Of a stretch of 64,000 nucleotides of DNA, positions 27,981 through 37,700 are shown one piece after another. Origin of the DNA: Pseudomonadota bacterium (GTDB lineage: Bacteria; Desulfobacterota; Binatia; Binatales; Binataceae); NCBI GenBank assembly GCA_021323945.1, contig JAJPKA010000018.1:1-64000 (forward strand), written 5' to 3'. Each line of letters starts with the position of its first letter. The stretch's first letter is position 1. The position numbers were made by a program, and so were the translations under genes. The notes under the pieces were generated by a model. The model did not search any database. It saw only the letters and a list, made by a program, of their open reading frames with translations, and was not told the origin of the DNA.

Positions 27981-28070
27981 AAAACTGGTTGGGGAGCCGA
28001 CCGACCCGAGCTGATGGCTCCGCGCGATGTTGGCTCATCGAGGTCGAGCGGGGTGTGACGGAAGGATCCA

Positions 28071-29525
28071 ATGACGCCGATTAGACACCAAATCTTCCGG
28101 CGGAAACCTGCCGCAACCTTGCTCGCCGAAGCGCGTCCGAATGACGAAGGGCTGAAACGGGCGCTACGAGCCTTCGATCTGACCCTGCTGGGAATCGGTG
28201 CCATTGTCGGCGCCGGTATTTTCGTTCTGACAGGGGTTGCCGCGGCGCGCTATGCGGGCCCTGCAATCATGATGTCGTTCGTGGTTGCGGGGATAGCCTG
28301 TGCGATGGCCGCACTGTGTTATGCCGAGTTTGCCGCCATGATCCCCATTGCCGGCAGCGCCTACTCGTACTCCTATGCAACCATGGGCGAACTGGTTGGA
28401 TGGATCATTGGTTGGGATCTGGTCCTGGAGTACGCGGTCGGAGCAGCCGCGGTCGCCGTGGGATGGTCAGGCTACCTCAACGTTATCCTGAGCGGACTCG
28501 GAATCCATCTGCCGGATGTGATCACTCATGCACCGGCGGCTGGGGGAGTGATCGATTTGCCGGCCCTGCTGGTCGTACTGTTCATCAGTGGAGTGCTGTA
28601 TGTCGGCATCTCGGAAAGTGCCCGGCTCAATTCAATCATCGTGGTAATCAAGCTGTTTGCCATCGCCATCGTGATCATAGGGGGGCTGTTTTTTGTGCGG
28701 CCGGCGAATTGGTTGCCGTTCGCCCCTTTCGGCTGGAGCGGTGTGATGAAGGGGGCCGCGGTCATCTTCTTTGCCTACATCGGGTTCGACGCGGTCTCGA
28801 CGGCGGCGGAAGAGGTGATTGACCCTAACCGCGACCTTCCGATCGGTATTCTGGCGTCGTTGTTCATCTGTACGCTGTTGTACATCCTCGTTGCGGCGGT
28901 GCTCACCGGGATGGTGCCGGCAGCCAGGATTGACCTGAAAGCCCCGCTGGCCTCGGCTTTCGTTATTCGTGGCCTGAATTTTGTCGCGTGGGTGGTGTCG
29001 GTCGGGGCGGTCGCGGGCTTGAGTTCGGTGTTGCTGGTCTTATTGCTGGGACAATCCCGAATCTTCTATGCGATTTCGCGCGACGGCCTGTTACCAGCGG
29101 CCTTTAGCCGGGTTCATCCGCGGTTTCGGACCCCCTATATCCCGACTGTCCTGACCGGAATCGGCGTCGGTTTGACCGCTGCCCTGCTTCCGATCCAGGA
29201 AATTGCCGAGCTGACCAATATCGGCACTTTGTTCGCCTTCGTACTGGTGTGTCTGGGCGTCTGGATTCTCCGGGCGGTCGAGCCTGAAATCAACCGCCCA
29301 TTCCGCACCCCCTGGGTTCCCCTGGTGCCGATACTTGGTGTCATCTTCTGTGGCTATCTGATGGCCAGTCTGCCGCGCCTGACGTGGATACGGTTTTTCG
29401 TGTGGATGGCAGCCGGGCTGGCCATCTATTTCAGCTATGGCCGCTTCCATAGCCATCTAACACTCGAGACGAGCTCGGAAGGAACCAACTTGCTCGACGC
29501 CGAGAAGACGGCCAGTCAGCGTTAA
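28071..29525 (+). CDS. APC-family amino acid permease (cationic amino acid transporter type)
   Basis: The 484-residue protein has 12 predicted transmembrane segments. It begins with ALRAFDLTLLGIGAIVGAGIFVLTG, the substrate-binding G-x-G-x-x-x-G-x-G-I-F segment of the amino acid-polyamine-organocation superfamily. It continues with AALCYAEFAAMIPIAGSAYSYSYATMGEL, FFAYIGFDAVSTAAEEV and LLVLLLGQSRIFYAISRDGLLP, all typical of the CAT subgroup (for example YfnA-like). It probably imports amino acids with protons. GGAAGG precedes the ATG. Confidence 0.92.
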   Translation: MTPIRHQIFRRKPAATLLAEARPNDEGLKRALRAFDLTLLGIGAIVGAGIFVLTGVAAARYAGPAIMMSFVVAGIACAMAALCYAEFAAMIPIAGSAYSYSYATMGELVGWIIGWDLVLEYAVGAAAVAVGWSGYLNVILSGLGIHLPDVITHAPAAGGVIDLPALLVVLFISGVLYVGISESARLNSIIVVIKLFAIAIVIIGGLFFVRPANWLPFAPFGWSGVMKGAAVIFFAYIGFDAVSTAAEEVIDPNRDLPIGILASLFICTLLYILVAAVLTGMVPAARIDLKAPLASAFVIRGLNFVAWVVSVGAVAGLSSVLLVLLLGQSRIFYAISRDGLLPAAFSRVHPRFRTPYIPTVLTGIGVGLTAALLPIQEIAELTNIGTLFAFVLVCLGVWILRAVEPEINRPFRTPWVPLVPILGVIFCGYLMASLPRLTWIRFFVWMAAGLAIYFSYGRFHSHLTLETSSEGTNLLDAEKTASQR

Positions 29526-29604
29526 GGTGGTAGCGAGCAATATCCTGCGAAAGGGCGCGCTCAGCTGCCGTGGTCACGTGTTATGGGCGCCCACCGATTG
29601 CCGG

Positions 29605-30942
29605 CTACGGGTCGCTCCGCGACTGCCCGCCAACCAGACCGCGGCCAAATGCCGCCACCTCACTCTGCCATTGGGAGCCGAAAGCCAGGATTAGCACTTG
29701 CTGGTTAATCTGTTGATCTTTGGTCAGGCTGCGCCACTGACCGCCTCCCACCGCCGCCATCTGCTGATATGCCTGCCGAGTTTGAAGATAAAAACTGGGC
29801 AGTCGATTGTCATCCTTGGGCGGAGTCAAGCCGATCTCGCGATAATATTCCTGCAAAAAGCGCTCGTGTTCCTCCACGGTTACGTCAACGGTGTTGAAGA
29901 TGCCGTTTTCCGCCCGCAATTTCCGGATCTCGTCCAGGGTAGGGCCCATGTCCTCGTCGAAGGGCGGCGTATCGCCGACCAGAATAATCACTTTTTTGGC
30001 GCGGGGTTGCCAGGCCAGACGGTCAACCGCCGTACGCACCGCGCCCAGAGTATCCTCCTGCCAGGCGCCACCATTCTGCGCGCGGATACTTTCGAGGAAG
30101 TTGATCAAAATTTCCGGCGACACCGTCAGGGGCTGCACTTGGATCGGTTCTCCGCGGGCGCCAAATACCACGATCGCCATCCGGGTGGTAGGCACCAACT
30201 GATGGATCGCGAGAATCAGCAATCTCATCTTGTTTTTCACATCATCGATGATCCGCTTCATCGAGCCGGTGCCGTCAATCACCAGCGCGACGTCCAGGCC
30301 GCTGCGCCTCAGCGCGCCAATAAAACCGCCGAAACCGGCGCCGATGCCGTGGCCATAACCGGAACCGATGCCACCGCCGCGGCCAATTCCGATTCCACCG
30401 CCGGCAACCGAACGGACATAATGCGTAGCTTCGCTAATGGCCTGAGTGCTGTGCTGGGCGACAATCGGACGCTCAATCGGCAGCGGCATCGCCATCTCGG
30501 GCATCGGCATCTCGGGCACATTTAATTGCTCGAGTTGCTGAGTTCCGCCACCTCCGCCACTGGGCTGGAAATTGACCACGATAAGATTGCGCGCGCGTTC
30601 AAAATGGACTCCCCATAGAATCGCCAGCAGGATCGCAAGATGAAGGGCGATTGAAAGCGGCAGCGGTCCGGAGAGGAAGCGCAGCACCTCCCAGACTGAG
30701 CGCCGTTCCACTACCACTGGCGCAGCAGGGTGGGCGGCGCCGGGTCCGGGAACGCCAACAGCTGGAACAGTGCCGTCGGCCCGGCGCCTGAAATGGCTCA
30801 AGAATCTTCGCAGTTGGCCGACGGGGGAGGTTAGGACGATGGGCTCGGATCGCTGAGCTCGACGAAACTTGATCACCTGATACAGGAGGAAAACCCATAT
30901 CAATCCGGGAATTACGATTACGGTGATTACTGCAGTGAGCAT
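29605..30942 (-). CDS. Membrane-anchored von Willebrand factor A domain protein
   Basis: The 445-residue protein has an N-terminal transmembrane segment (TAVITVIVIPGLIWVFLLYQVI), a second one near residue 95-115 (LPLSIALHLAILLAILWGV), a Gly-rich hinge (about 175-210) and a C-terminal VWA domain. The metal-ion-dependent adhesion site motif is VIDGTGSM (D-x-T-x-S), with a downstream Thr/Asp region VGDTPPFDED. Gene order gives no partner. Such proteins act in adhesion, complex assembly or chaperoning of metal insertion; the role here is unknown. It is divergent from gmk. Confidence 0.8.
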   Translation of the reverse strand: MLTAVITVIVIPGLIWVFLLYQVIKFRRAQRSEPIVLTSPVGQLRRFLSHFRRRADGTVPAVGVPGPGAAHPAAPVVVERRSVWEVLRFLSGPLPLSIALHLAILLAILWGVHFERARNLIVVNFQPSGGGGGTQQLEQLNVPEMPMPEMAMPLPIERPIVAQHSTQAISEATHYVRSVAGGGIGIGRGGGIGSGYGHGIGAGFGGFIGALRRSGLDVALVIDGTGSMKRIIDDVKNKMRLLILAIHQLVPTTRMAIVVFGARGEPIQVQPLTVSPEILINFLESIRAQNGGAWQEDTLGAVRTAVDRLAWQPRAKKVIILVGDTPPFDEDMGPTLDEIRKLRAENGIFNTVDVTVEEHERFLQEYYREIGLTPPKDDNRLPSFYLQTRQAYQQMAAVGGGQWRSLTKDQQINQQVLILAFGSQWQSEVAAFGRGLVGGQSRSDP

Positions 30943-31232
30943 TAAGTTAGGATCCCTTGAGTCATCGTCGCGCAGGATCTGGGCAAAAGCCAGGCGTTAA
31001 AAGTTTGCGCTCCTGGCGAACGCGACCGCTCCGTCCCCGTCCGGCGCGGACGGCCTGGCGCCGGCCGATTATGCTTTGAGCAACCTATACTTTCCGGGCC
31101 GGCCACATGCAGGCAGAGGACCGCCGCTGGGCCCGGAGGTTCATTAGCCACGTTGTGAGATTAAGCCGAGTTTGGTCGGCGCCTGGCAATACGACAATTT
31201 GCAAATCTTCGCTTCCTTGGCTAGTTTTGAGC

Positions 31233-31856
31233 GTGTCATCGCTTCGGCATACACGGCGCGGTATTATATTTATCTTGTCAGCACCTTCCGGCGCGGGAAA
31301 AACAACACTTTCCCGCGGGGCGCTGAGCATGAACCTGGGTCTTCAAGCGTCGGTGTCAGTGACCACGCGGGCCGCGCGTCCAGGGGAACGCGAAGGGATC
31401 GACTACAGCTTCGTGAGCGAAGAGGAATTCAGACGCAAGCTTGCAGCCGGTGATTTTGCCGAATGGGCGCAGGTCTTTGACTCGCGTTACGGAACGCCGC
31501 GTGAGCCGCTTGAGCGCGCAATAGCCTCCGGCAACGATATTCTGCTTGATATAGACATACAAGGGGCGCGACAGCTCCGTCAGAAATATCCCAACGATAC
31601 TGTAACAATTTTTGTCCTGCCGCCGAGCTTTAGCGAACTGGAAGAACGTCTGCGGCGGCGCGGTACGGAAGACGCTTCTGCCATCGAGCGCCGATTGATG
31701 CGCGCCCGTGACGAGGCTTCGGCCTTTCCGGAGTATGACTACCTGATTATAAACTCGGATCTGAGCGAATCACTAAGGCAGCTTGAGGCCGTGGTGCTAG
31801 CGGAACGTTTGAAAGTTGCACGCCTGACCCCGGAGTTCACGGCGTGGAACAGGTAG
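31233..31856 (+). CDS. gmk: Guanylate kinase
   Basis: The 207-residue enzyme phosphorylates GMP to GDP. Residues RRGIIFILSAPSGAGKTTLSR hold the P-loop. VSVTTRAARPGEREGIDYSFVSEEEF is the GMP-binding signature and DILLDIDIQGARQLR the third. The frame is open upstream to 31107, but the GTG at 31233 gives the family's normal N-terminus and length. Its last 13 bases overlap the start of the (p)ppGpp synthetase gene, so the two are translationally linked. rpoZ, often between these genes in Proteobacteria, is absent here. Confidence 0.93.
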   Translation: MSSLRHTRRGIIFILSAPSGAGKTTLSRGALSMNLGLQASVSVTTRAARPGEREGIDYSFVSEEEFRRKLAAGDFAEWAQVFDSRYGTPREPLERAIASGNDILLDIDIQGARQLRQKYPNDTVTIFVLPPSFSELEERLRRRGTEDASAIERRLMRARDEASAFPEYDYLIINSDLSESLRQLEAVVLAERLKVARLTPEFTAWNR

Positions 31857-34048
31857 CCGTTCAATCGAGCGATCTGCTCGAACAGTTGATCAGCAAAGTG
31901 CGGAGCTACAATCCGCAGGCTGACGCCGGCTTGATCCGCCGCGCTTATGAGTACTCCGCCCGGATGCACGGCGAGCAAAAGCGGATGTCAGGCGAGCCCT
32001 ACGTCACTCATCCGCTGAATGTCGCTCTGATCATCGCTGACTTCAAGCTCGACCTGCCCTCGATCATTACCGGCCTGCTGCATGACGTGGTCGAGGACAC
32101 GCATGCTTCGCTGGCCGAAGTCCAGGCGCATTTCGGCCCCGAGGTGGCGCGGCTGGTCGATGGGGTGACCAAGGTCTCCAAGATTACCTTTCTCAGCCGC
32201 GAGGAAAAGCAGGCGGAAAACTTCCGCAAGATGATCATCGCGATGGCGCACGATATCCGGGTCGTGCTGATCAAACTGGCTGATCGCCTGCACAACATGC
32301 GGACCCTCCATCATCTGCCACGTGATCGGCAGGAGGAGATTTCGCGCGAGACCCTCGAAATCTATGCGCCGATCGCTCATCGGCTCGGCATCTATTGGTT
32401 GAAATCGGAGCTGGAGGACGCGGCCTTTCGCTACCTCAATTCTGCCGCATATGCGACGCTCAAAGCCTATGTGGCCAAGACCCGTGCGGAGCGCGAGAGC
32501 TACATTTGCGACGTCATCGATATTCTCTCGCGCCGTCTGGCCGAAGCCGGCGTCAAGGCCGAGGTGACCGGTCGGCCCAAGCACTTCTATTCAATTCATA
32601 CCAAGATGCAGGAGGAGCGGCTCAATTTCGACGAGATCTATGACCTGGTCGCCTTCCGCATCATCGTCGGCACCGTTCGGGAATGTTACGAGGCTTTGGG
32701 TGTGGTGCACGCCAATTGGAAGCCGATTCCAGGCCGCTTCAAGGATTACATCGCGCTGCCCAAGGCCAACATGTATCAATCGCTCCATACCACCGTCATC
32801 GGACCGCGCGGGCAGCGGATGGAGGTGCAGATCCGGACGCGCGAAATGCACGAAGTCGCCGAACACGGCATCGCGGCCCATTGGAGCTACAAGGAAGGCG
32901 GAGCTGAGTTGCGTGATACGCAGCGCTTTGCCTGGCTGCGGCGGCTAATCGAATGGCAGCAGAACCTCAAGGATCCCCAGGAGTTTCTCTCGACGGTCAA
33001 GGACGACCTCTTTCCCGAAGAGGTGTTCGTCTTTACCCCAAAGGGCGACCTGCTGGATTTCCCGCAGGGCGCGACCGTAATTGACTTTGCCTACCGCATC
33101 CATTCGCAGGTCGGGCATCATCTGGCGGGCGCACGCGTCAATGGCCGGATGGTGCCGCTGCGCTACCAGCTCAAATCGGGCGACACCGTCGAGGTGATAA
33201 CCTCCGAACGGCAGACTCCGGGCAAGGACTGGGCGAACTTTGTCGTCACCGCGCGCGCCAAGAGCCGCATCCGGCAATGGTTGCGGCAGCAGCAGGCCGA
33301 ACGTTCACGCGAGATGGGAGTGGCGCTTTTGGATCGCGAATTGACGCCAACCGGTCTGACCGTCGCCCAGTTGAAGAGCAAAAACCGCTTCGAACCAGCC
33401 CTCAAGGAGTTCTCCCAGCGCGATACTGACAGCCTGCTGGCGGCGGTCGGCTACGGAATTGTGACACCAGCCCAGTTGCTGGCCAAAATACTCACGCCCG
33501 AGGAGTTGAAGCTCTATCGCGCGGAAAAGGCTTCATCCGCGGGACCAGCCGACAAGGAACGAACCTCGCGCGACGGACGCGCCGGCAATGGCAACGCGGT
33601 CCTCGTCTCCGGGATTGGCGATATGCTCGTGCGCTTCGCTCGCTGTTGCAATCCGCTGCCGGGCGAGGCGATAACAGGCTTCATCACGCGCGGTCACGGG
33701 GTGACGGTTCATCTGGCGGGCTGCCCGGTGGCTCTGGCCACCGATCCGCAGCGGCGGGTTCCGGTGGCATGGAAGGCGGGTGAGGAAACGCTGCGGCCGA
33801 TCGAGCTCGAAGTCCTGTGCGTCGATCAGCCGGGCTTGCTGGCGGCGATGACCAAGGCGATTGCTTCAGCCGGAGTTAATATCTCGACCGCCGAGGTCAA
33901 GACCACGGGGCAGAACGGGCGCGCCTTGTCGCATTTTGAACTGAGAGTGAGCAGCGCGCGGCAGCTGAACAATCTGATGCACACCATTGCCGCGATCGAC
34001 GGGGTGATGCGGGTCTCCCGCCTGGGTTTGAATCACAACCACAATTAG
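31844..34048 (+). CDS. spoT: Bifunctional (p)ppGpp synthetase/hydrolase (Rel/SpoT)
   Basis: The 734-residue stringent-response enzyme has all domains. The N-terminal HD hydrolase shows the H-D-x-x-E-D motif intact in LLHDVVEDT. The synthetase domain contains YDLVAFRIIV, the RFKD loop typical of bifunctional enzymes and NMYQSLHTTVIG. A TGS domain (VFVFTPKGDLLDFPQGATVIDFAYRIH), a conserved Cys region (RFARCCNPLPGEAITGFITRGHG) and a C-terminal ACT domain follow. Both activities should be functional. It starts with GTG inside the end of gmk. Confidence 0.95.
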   Translation: MEQVAVQSSDLLEQLISKVRSYNPQADAGLIRRAYEYSARMHGEQKRMSGEPYVTHPLNVALIIADFKLDLPSIITGLLHDVVEDTHASLAEVQAHFGPEVARLVDGVTKVSKITFLSREEKQAENFRKMIIAMAHDIRVVLIKLADRLHNMRTLHHLPRDRQEEISRETLEIYAPIAHRLGIYWLKSELEDAAFRYLNSAAYATLKAYVAKTRAERESYICDVIDILSRRLAEAGVKAEVTGRPKHFYSIHTKMQEERLNFDEIYDLVAFRIIVGTVRECYEALGVVHANWKPIPGRFKDYIALPKANMYQSLHTTVIGPRGQRMEVQIRTREMHEVAEHGIAAHWSYKEGGAELRDTQRFAWLRRLIEWQQNLKDPQEFLSTVKDDLFPEEVFVFTPKGDLLDFPQGATVIDFAYRIHSQVGHHLAGARVNGRMVPLRYQLKSGDTVEVITSERQTPGKDWANFVVTARAKSRIRQWLRQQQAERSREMGVALLDRELTPTGLTVAQLKSKNRFEPALKEFSQRDTDSLLAAVGYGIVTPAQLLAKILTPEELKLYRAEKASSAGPADKERTSRDGRAGNGNAVLVSGIGDMLVRFARCCNPLPGEAITGFITRGHGVTVHLAGCPVALATDPQRRVPVAWKAGEETLRPIELEVLCVDQPGLLAAMTKAIASAGVNISTAEVKTTGQNGRALSHFELRVSSARQLNNLMHTIAAIDGVMRVSRLGLNHNHN

Positions 34049-34358
34049 CGGAAACATTGGCGTTCGCCGCCAGAATAGCGGCGACCGTGAGCGCGGTCTG
34101 GCTCTCTGTTCGCAGCCTCTACATCAAGCTTTCCCCGCATGGCGAGTTTCGGGGGCGGCGGTTACCGAAATTTCAGTCGCCTCCTGACCAGGGAAATGAG
34201 TAAAAGGGGACCCCTGTGATGTTGGGTGCTGCCCTGTGTGCCAGCGACGCGCTGGCACATCGCTCAGATTATCGGCGGGCACTGGATGATTGCGCGCGGC
34301 GCCACCGGCCAGGGCAGGGGTGAGAACTGGCGCCGACAACAACCCCGAAGTTTTCCTC
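34049..34358. other. Intergenic region with hairpin and relic CRISPR repeat
   Basis: This stretch separates rel from the small secreted-protein gene. It contains a degenerate CRISPR repeat (34170-34206, listed separately) and a 10-bp hairpin with a 3-nt loop (TGTGCCAGCG 34237-34246, CGCTGGCACA 34250-34259), which may end the rel transcript. A minus-strand frame here translates through the relic repeat and is not a gene. Confidence 0.5.
34170..34206 (-). repeat. Degenerate CRISPR repeat outside the array
   Basis: The 37 bases match the array repeat at 29 of 37 positions without gaps: ATTTCAGTC, CCTCCT and AATGAGT are identical blocks. It lies about 496 bases beyond the last array repeat on the trailer side, in the same orientation. 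It looks like a decayed terminal repeat that became separated from the array. Confidence 0.7.
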
Positions 34359-34664
34359 TCAGTTGCCATCGTCAGCACCCGGTTTCGGGATAAACACCGG
34401 ACCGTGAATGGACCGCGGATCCCCTAGGATCCAGGTCGGCGGCCTGCCCGGCGTCAGAATAGTCCAGCCCATCGGGGTCCGATTGACGAATGTGGGCGGA
34501 TAACCTGGAGTGATGGCCGTATAGCCACCCGCTCCATTTGGGTTCACAAAGGTCGGCGGTTGTCCCGGGGTGATGATGGTATAGCCGGGGTTCCGATTCG
34601 GCCACTGCGCCTCGGCCAGCGGCGGCCAAAGCAACAACACTGCGAGGATCAATAATATTTTCAT
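34359..34664 (-). CDS. Small secreted repeat protein of unknown function
   Basis: The 101-residue product has a clear signal peptide (KILLILAVLLLWPPLAEAQ) and then three imperfect repeats of about 20 residues, each of the form G-Y/W-T-x-I/L-T-P-G-x-P-P-T-F/W-V/I. The ATG at 34664 is chosen because GAGGT precedes it by 8 bases and the signal peptide starts there; the longer frame would run into the terminal CRISPR repeat. The gene lies between the degenerate repeat at 34170 and the first intact repeat at 34703, an odd location. Function is unknown and the repeats suggest a cell-surface or periplasmic scaffold. Confidence 0.65.
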   Translation of the reverse strand: MKILLILAVLLLWPPLAEAQWPNRNPGYTIITPGQPPTFVNPNGAGGYTAITPGYPPTFVNRTPMGWTILTPGRPPTWILGDPRSIHGPVFIPKPGADDGN

Positions 34665-34702
34665 TTTGTCTACCTCGGGTCGAATGCGAAATTGTGGCCT
34701 GT

Positions 34703-37700
34703 ATTTCAGTCCCCTCCTCATCGGGGCAATGAGTGAAGTGACGGTGACCGTTGTCCACTGGCCAAAGCCACCGGTTGGATTTCAGTCCCCTCCTCATCGG
34801 GGCAATGAGTGAAGTTTCGGCAGCAATAAACGGACTTACCGTACTGCCCGGCGCATTTCAGTCCCCTCCTCATCGGGGCAATGAGTGAAGTAAACCTATG
34901 CGATGGCATATAACCGGATCGCACTTCTTATTTCAGTCCCCTCCTCATCGGGGCAATGAGTGAAGTCGGAGCTCCCGTATCTGCGCTATGTCGATCCGAG
35001 CATTTCAGTACCCTCCTCATCGGGGCAATGAGTGAAGTGTGGTAACTCCGCAGCCTGCGCCGGTAGCGCCGGTTATTTCAGTCCCCTCCTCATCGGGGCA
35101 ATGAGTGAAGTACGGTCCCCGCCGTGAGTACCTCTGGTCTTATCACCTGTGCATTTCAGTCCCCTCCTCATCGGGGCAATGAGTGAAGTTCGGATAGTGC
35201 AGACCAGCAGTCTGCGCGCGCTGATGCGCGCGCATTTCAGTCCCCTCCTCATCGGGGCAATGAGTGAAGTAGCACCGGAGGAACTGCTGGGATATCCGCG
35301 CGCAGTGGATATTTCAGTCCCCTCCTCATCGGGGCAATGAGTGAAGTGCCTGGCGAGTCGATCGAGCGCCTCCATTTCCTGATATTTCAGTCCCCTCCTC
35401 ATCGGGGCAATGAGTGAAGTGGAGCCGGCTGAGGTCGCGGAGAAGGGGACGGTTGATTTCAGTCCCCTCCTCATCGGGGCAATGAGTGAAGTTCCCAGGT
35501 CCCGTGTAGCCGAAACCTCCGGCGTTCGAAATCGATTTCAGTCCCCTCCTCATCGGGGCAATGAGTGAAGTCCGCGCCGGCGTGCGCGTGAGATACTGCA
35601 GCGTGTCCAAATTTCAGTCCCCTCCTCATCGGGGCAATGAGTGAAGTTACTTTCCCCGAAGGGGTGTGTGATCGCCCTTTAGATTAAAATTTCAGTCCCC
35701 TCCTCATCGGGGCAATGAGTGAAGTTAACGCTGATGAGGCAGGCCGAACGGAGGGCAAGATGGCAATTTCAGTCCCCTCCTCATCGGGGCAATGAGTGAA
35801 GTGTTGGGGCAGGAACCGCAGAAAAGCACGAATGTACATTTCAGTCCCCTCCTCATCGGGGCAATGAGTGAAGTTGTACCAGTACCAGTAGCTCCGCAAC
35901 CGCCGCCTCCGATTTCAGTCCCCTCCTCATCGGGGCAATGAGTGAAGTTCCTTTTCATTTCGGCTCCTCCTTTGGTGACTTCAATTTCAGTCCCCTCCTC
36001 ATCGGGGCAATGAGTGAAGTTTCTCCGGATCGATCTTCCTCCTCATCGATTAAGTCATTTCAGTCCCCTCCTCATCGGGGCAATGAGTGAAGTTGAGCGC
36101 GTGGCTGGCTGAGCGCGGGTACGCTATCAGTATTTCAGTCCCCTCCTCATCGGGGCAATGAGTGAAGTTCGCGGCGGTCTGGCGCATCCGATACTGCATT
36201 TGACGATTTCAGTCCCCTCCTCATCGGGGCAATGAGTGAAGTTCGGGCCCCGCCTCGCGCCGAAATCGTTCATGTGTGATTTCAGTCCCCTCCTCATCGG
36301 GGCAATGAGTGAAGTACTCCTCGTCCTCGCCGGCGGCCAAGAGAGCGCGCAGCTATTTCAGTCCCCTCCTCATCGGGGCAATGAGTGAAGTAGGAGCGCG
36401 CTGACCGCGCGCGGCGTGAGGAGGAGGTATTTCAGTCCCCTCCTCATCGGGGCAATGAGTGAAGTTTAATCAGGCTGTACAGATATTCGCAGAGCAGAGA
36501 TTATTTCAGTCCCCTCCTCATCGGGGCAATGAGTGAAGTTCATCTCGAGCCCATCCTGCGCGCGCGCGGCTGGTGGGGTCGCGATTTCAGTCCCCTCCTC
36601 ATCGGGGCAATGAGTGAAGTGCCGCCGGAGTGTCGCAGTCATCGCTGCCACCCTACATTTCAGTCCCCTCCTCATCGGGGCAATGAGTGAAGTTTCACCC
36701 AGCGAAACGCGAACACCATCTTATTTGGGTTGATTTCAGTCCCCTCCTCATCGGGGCAATGAGTGAAGTTTGGTTTGTCACCCCTTGATCAGCTTCTCGG
36801 GGCTTTTTCATTTCAGTCCCCTCCTCATCGGGGCAATGAGTGAAGTTCGAACGCTACCGCAAAACTGTAGCCGAAATCCGAGAATTATTTCAGTCCCCTC
36901 CTCATCGGGGCAATGAGTGAAGTATACGGTAGCCCGCGATTAATCCCTTGCCCTAGATTTCCTATTTCAGTCCCCTCCTCATCGGGGCAATGAGTGAAGT
37001 AGTGCCACAGGCTAACCGCTCAGCAAGGATTAGTCAATTTCAGTCCCCTCCTCATCGGGGCAATGAGTGAAGTCGTTGTCGATGCGCACCGTATAGGTGC
37101 CCGATGTCATTTCAGTCCCCTCCTCATCGGGGCAATGAGTGAAGTGCATGGTCAGCGAGAGAGAGCACAGCGCGATCGAGACATTTCAGTCCCCTCCTCA
37201 TCGGGGCAATGAGTGAAGTTCCCAGGGGCTGGCCCCGTGACGTCGGACCAGCTCTCGATCCGGCTATTTCAGTCCCCTCCTCATCGGGGCAATGAGTGAA
37301 GTAAGAAGTGGCCCGGTACCTCCGCGAAAGAGGTATCAATTTCAGTCCCCTCCTCATCGGGGCAATGAGTGAAGTCAGAAATGGCGTTCGTCCACCAGTT
37401 CGACGAAGGTCAGTACATTTCAGTCCCCTCCTCATCGGGGCAATGAGTGAAGTCTATCACTGAGGATCAGGTTCAAACCTTTCCAGAATTTCAGTCCCCT
37501 CCTCATCGGGGCAATGAGTGAAGTTGACCGTGACCTAAGCGCTTGGCTAGCGCTTGGGCTATTTCAGTCCCCTCCTCATCGGGGCAATGAGTGAAGTTCA
37601 TTTTGTCCTCCTGGCCTTGCCTCATCAGTACGGGTATTTCAGTCCCCTCCTCATCGGGGCAATGAGTGAAGTTCAACGGAATGAAATCACCCGCCACGCC

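Noticed and set aside
34124-34378. 84-codon minus-strand frame containing a repeat-like peptide
   Set aside because: Its matching part is only the relic CRISPR repeat; no start signal or domain.
36774-36809. Terminator-like spacer with a C-T-rich hairpin and T-run
   Set aside because: It is a captured spacer between two repeats, so probably a target sequence and not an active terminator here.
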